From Dickeya poaceiphila (GTDB lineage Bacteria; Pseudomonadota; Gammaproteobacteria; Enterobacterales; Enterobacteriaceae): a stretch of DNA of 64,000 nucleotides. Of this stretch, positions 62,423-64,000 are shown one piece after another. The notes under the pieces are model-generated. The model did not search any database. It had not been told where the DNA came from and was given only the letters and a program-made list of their open reading frames with translations. The stretch covers positions 1,922,001-1,986,000 of the forward strand of contig NZ_CP042220.2 in assembly GCF_007858975.2 (NCBI RefSeq), in the 5' to 3' direction. A program made the position numbers and the translations under genes. The stretch's first letter is position 1; each line of letters opens with the position of its first letter.

Positions 62423-64000
62423 ATGGGACGACTGACACCGGCAGAGCTGGAGCAACTGAAACGCGGGGTGTCGCTGCGGGCCGTGGCGCAGTCTCAGGGG
62501 CATACACTGAAAAAGCAGGGGGCGGACAGCTATGTCTGCCGGTGCCCGTTCCATCAGGAAAACACGCCGTCCTGCGTCATCACGCCGTCGAAGAACCTGT
62601 ACCACTGCTTCGGCTGCGGGGCGTCGGGGTCGGTGCTGGACTGGCTGCAACACACCGAGCGGCTGACCTACCCGCAAACGCTGCTGCGGCTGCGGGAGCT
62701 GGCCGGCAATCCATCTTTTTTAGCCGCCGTCCCTGTCCCCGCCTCGCCGGCGGTGGCCCGTACCAGACTCGCCGATCTGGATGATGACGGTCAGGCGCTG
62801 CTGAATCAGGTTATCCAGTTCTACCACCAGAGCCTGCTCAACAGCCCGGAGGCGCAGCAGTGGCTGGTCAGTCGTGGTCTGACGCACCCGGAACTGGTAA
62901 GCCACTTCCGGCTGGGGTTTGCCGGTCATCACGGTATCGGCGGCAGCGCGGGGCTGCTGCCGTCCTCGTCGAGCCACGAGGGAAAGCGGCTGCGTGAGAA
63001 ACTGGCCGGGCTGGGGGTGCTGCGCGCGGCCACCAGACAGGACCACTTCCGGGGCTGCGTGGTGATGCCGGTTATCGGCTGGGCGGAGTCGGCGAATGTG
63101 GCGCAGCGGGGCCGGGTGATGCAGTTGTACGGGCGGCGGGTGCAGCCGGACCACAAAATCCTCAAAGGCTCGCCGAAGCACCTGTATCTGCCGTCGCCGC
63201 TGGCCGGGGTGTGGAACGAGGACGCCCTGAAGGCGTCGTCAGAGGTCATCCTGTGCGAGTCGCTGATCGATGCGATGACGTTCTGGTGTGCCGGGTTCCG
63301 CAACGTGACCACCGCTTACGGGGCCAACGGCTTTACCGCTGACCATCTGGCGGCGTTGCAGTATCACGGCGTGAAGCGGGTGCAGATAGCCTATGACCGT
63401 GATGAGGCGGGCGACCGGGGCGCGGACAGCGTGGCGGCGGAGCTGCTGGAAGCGGGTATCGAGGCGTGGCGGGTGCGGTTCCCGCCGGGGCTGGATGCGA
63501 ATGCCTATGCGCTGAACAGTGGCAGCCCGGAAAGCGCATTAGGGCTGGCACTGGAGCAGGCAGCGTGGATGGGTCAGGGAACCGGGCCGGGGGTGGTGTT
63601 CTCCCGTGACATGCCGGTGAGTGGCGAGCGTGAACCTTCTTCCTTAGCCGCCCCGGCGGGCGTACCGGCACCGACGGTGGCAGGCGAGTTAACCGCGTCC
63701 GGCGACCTGCTGCTGACTCACGGCCCACGGGTGTGGCGGGTGCGCGGCTGGCAGAAAAACACCGTACAGGACGTGATGAAGGTCAACGTGCAGGTGCGGG
63801 ACGCGTCAACCGGCGCGCTGTATGTGGACAGTCTGGACCTGTACAGCTCGCGGCAGCGTCAGGGCTATGTGGCGGCGGCCGCGGCAGAACTGGGCTGTGA
63901 CGCGTCGGTTATCAAGCGCGAGTGCGGCCGGGTGCTGCTGATGCTGGAGCAAAAGCAGGATGACGTGCGGCAGGCGGCAGAGCAGGCTGAACGCGCTCCG
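62423..64000 (+). CDS. CHC2/Toprim primase, copy 2 (3' end outside the window)
   Basis: The first 526 codons are present and match copy 1, covering the CHC2 finger and Toprim domain but not the P-loop domain. The recombinase gene is expected beyond the window. Confidence 0.85.
   Translation, partial: MGRLTPAELEQLKRGVSLRAVAQSQGHTLKKQGADSYVCRCPFHQENTPSCVITPSKNLYHCFGCGASGSVLDWLQHTERLTYPQTLLRLRELAGNPSFLAAVPVPASPAVARTRLADLDDDGQALLNQVIQFYHQSLLNSPEAQQWLVSRGLTHPELVSHFRLGFAGHHGIGGSAGLLPSSSSHEGKRLREKLAGLGVLRAATRQDHFRGCVVMPVIGWAESANVAQRGRVMQLYGRRVQPDHKILKGSPKHLYLPSPLAGVWNEDALKASSEVILCESLIDAMTFWCAGFRNVTTAYGANGFTADHLAALQYHGVKRVQIAYDRDEAGDRGADSVAAELLEAGIEAWRVRFPPGLDANAYALNSGSPESALGLALEQAAWMGQGTGPGVVFSRDMPVSGEREPSSLAAPAGVPAPTVAGELTASGDLLLTHGPRVWRVRGWQKNTVQDVMKVNVQVRDASTGALYVDSLDLYSSRQRQGYVAAAAAELGCDASVIKRECGRVLLMLEQKQDDVRQAAEQAERAP

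Larger units (their letters stand above)
60434..64000 (+). mobile_element. Mobile CDI cassette, copy 2 (truncated by window end)
   Basis: This is a head-to-tail copy of the unit at 53245-60433, offset by 7,189 bp. It includes the toxin tip, cdiI, symE, xre and the first 1,578 bases of the primase gene. The window ends at the equivalent of base 56811. Further copies or an older toxin tip may follow. Confidence 0.85.

Overview
The window looks like chromosome from a soft-rot plant pathogen of the Pectobacteriaceae, a Dickeya or close relative such as Musicola. The basis is the hrpL-hrpX-hrpY-hrpS regulator block next to a transglycosylase and a hecB/hecA-type two-partner locus, the arrangement known in Erwinia chrysanthemi/Dickeya, together with a 127-bp enterobacterial ERIC element. 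The species call is an inference; no rRNA or tRNA gene is present.

Layout. 1-2657 (minus): the end of a small ATP-grasp / cysteine-synthase-like biosynthetic operon. 2658-3499: AT-rich gap with an ERIC element. 3500-13250: a tautomerase, then a GABA/polyamine block (ABC transporter ATPase, divergent MocR-type regulator, gabT, gabD, binding protein and two permeases). 13329-13539: a MITE-like element. 13739-24007: a catabolic operon with a dipeptide-type ABC transporter, an atypical SDR, an M20 amidohydrolase, a DadA-like oxidase, a TetR regulator and a DapA-family aldolase. 24080-28108: an aminotransferase fragment, a chemoreceptor and sbmA.

28400-36240 is a collapsed hrp type III secretion locus. 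The whole regulatory cascade (hrpX/hrpY, hrpS, hrpL) is intact, with a readable sigma-54 promoter before hrpL and an HrpL box facing left. Only a diverged hrcV, a repeat-rich small ORF and a shortened hrpE remain of the structural genes.

36466-54416 holds a lytic transglycosylase, hecB (TpsB transporter) and a giant hecA/cdiA effector of about 4,700 codons. The effector is interrupted by a one-base frameshift in a run of seven G. It ends in an RNase A-like toxin domain and is followed by the overlapping cdiI immunity gene.

The most striking part is 53245-64000. From the first base of the hecA VENN codons, a 7,189-bp unit (toxin tip, cdiI, symE-like gene, xre regulator, CHC2/Toprim primase, tyrosine recombinase, 0.96-kb non-coding tail) is repeated head to tail, apparently without change, and runs off the window end. 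The break falls exactly on a 6-bp spacer (GTGGAG) flanked in the internal junction by imperfect inverted arms, which is the architecture of a tyrosine-recombinase core site. I read this as a mobile toxin/immunity cassette that inserts in frame into the VENN codons of cdiA-like genes, swaps the toxin tip and can stack in tandem.
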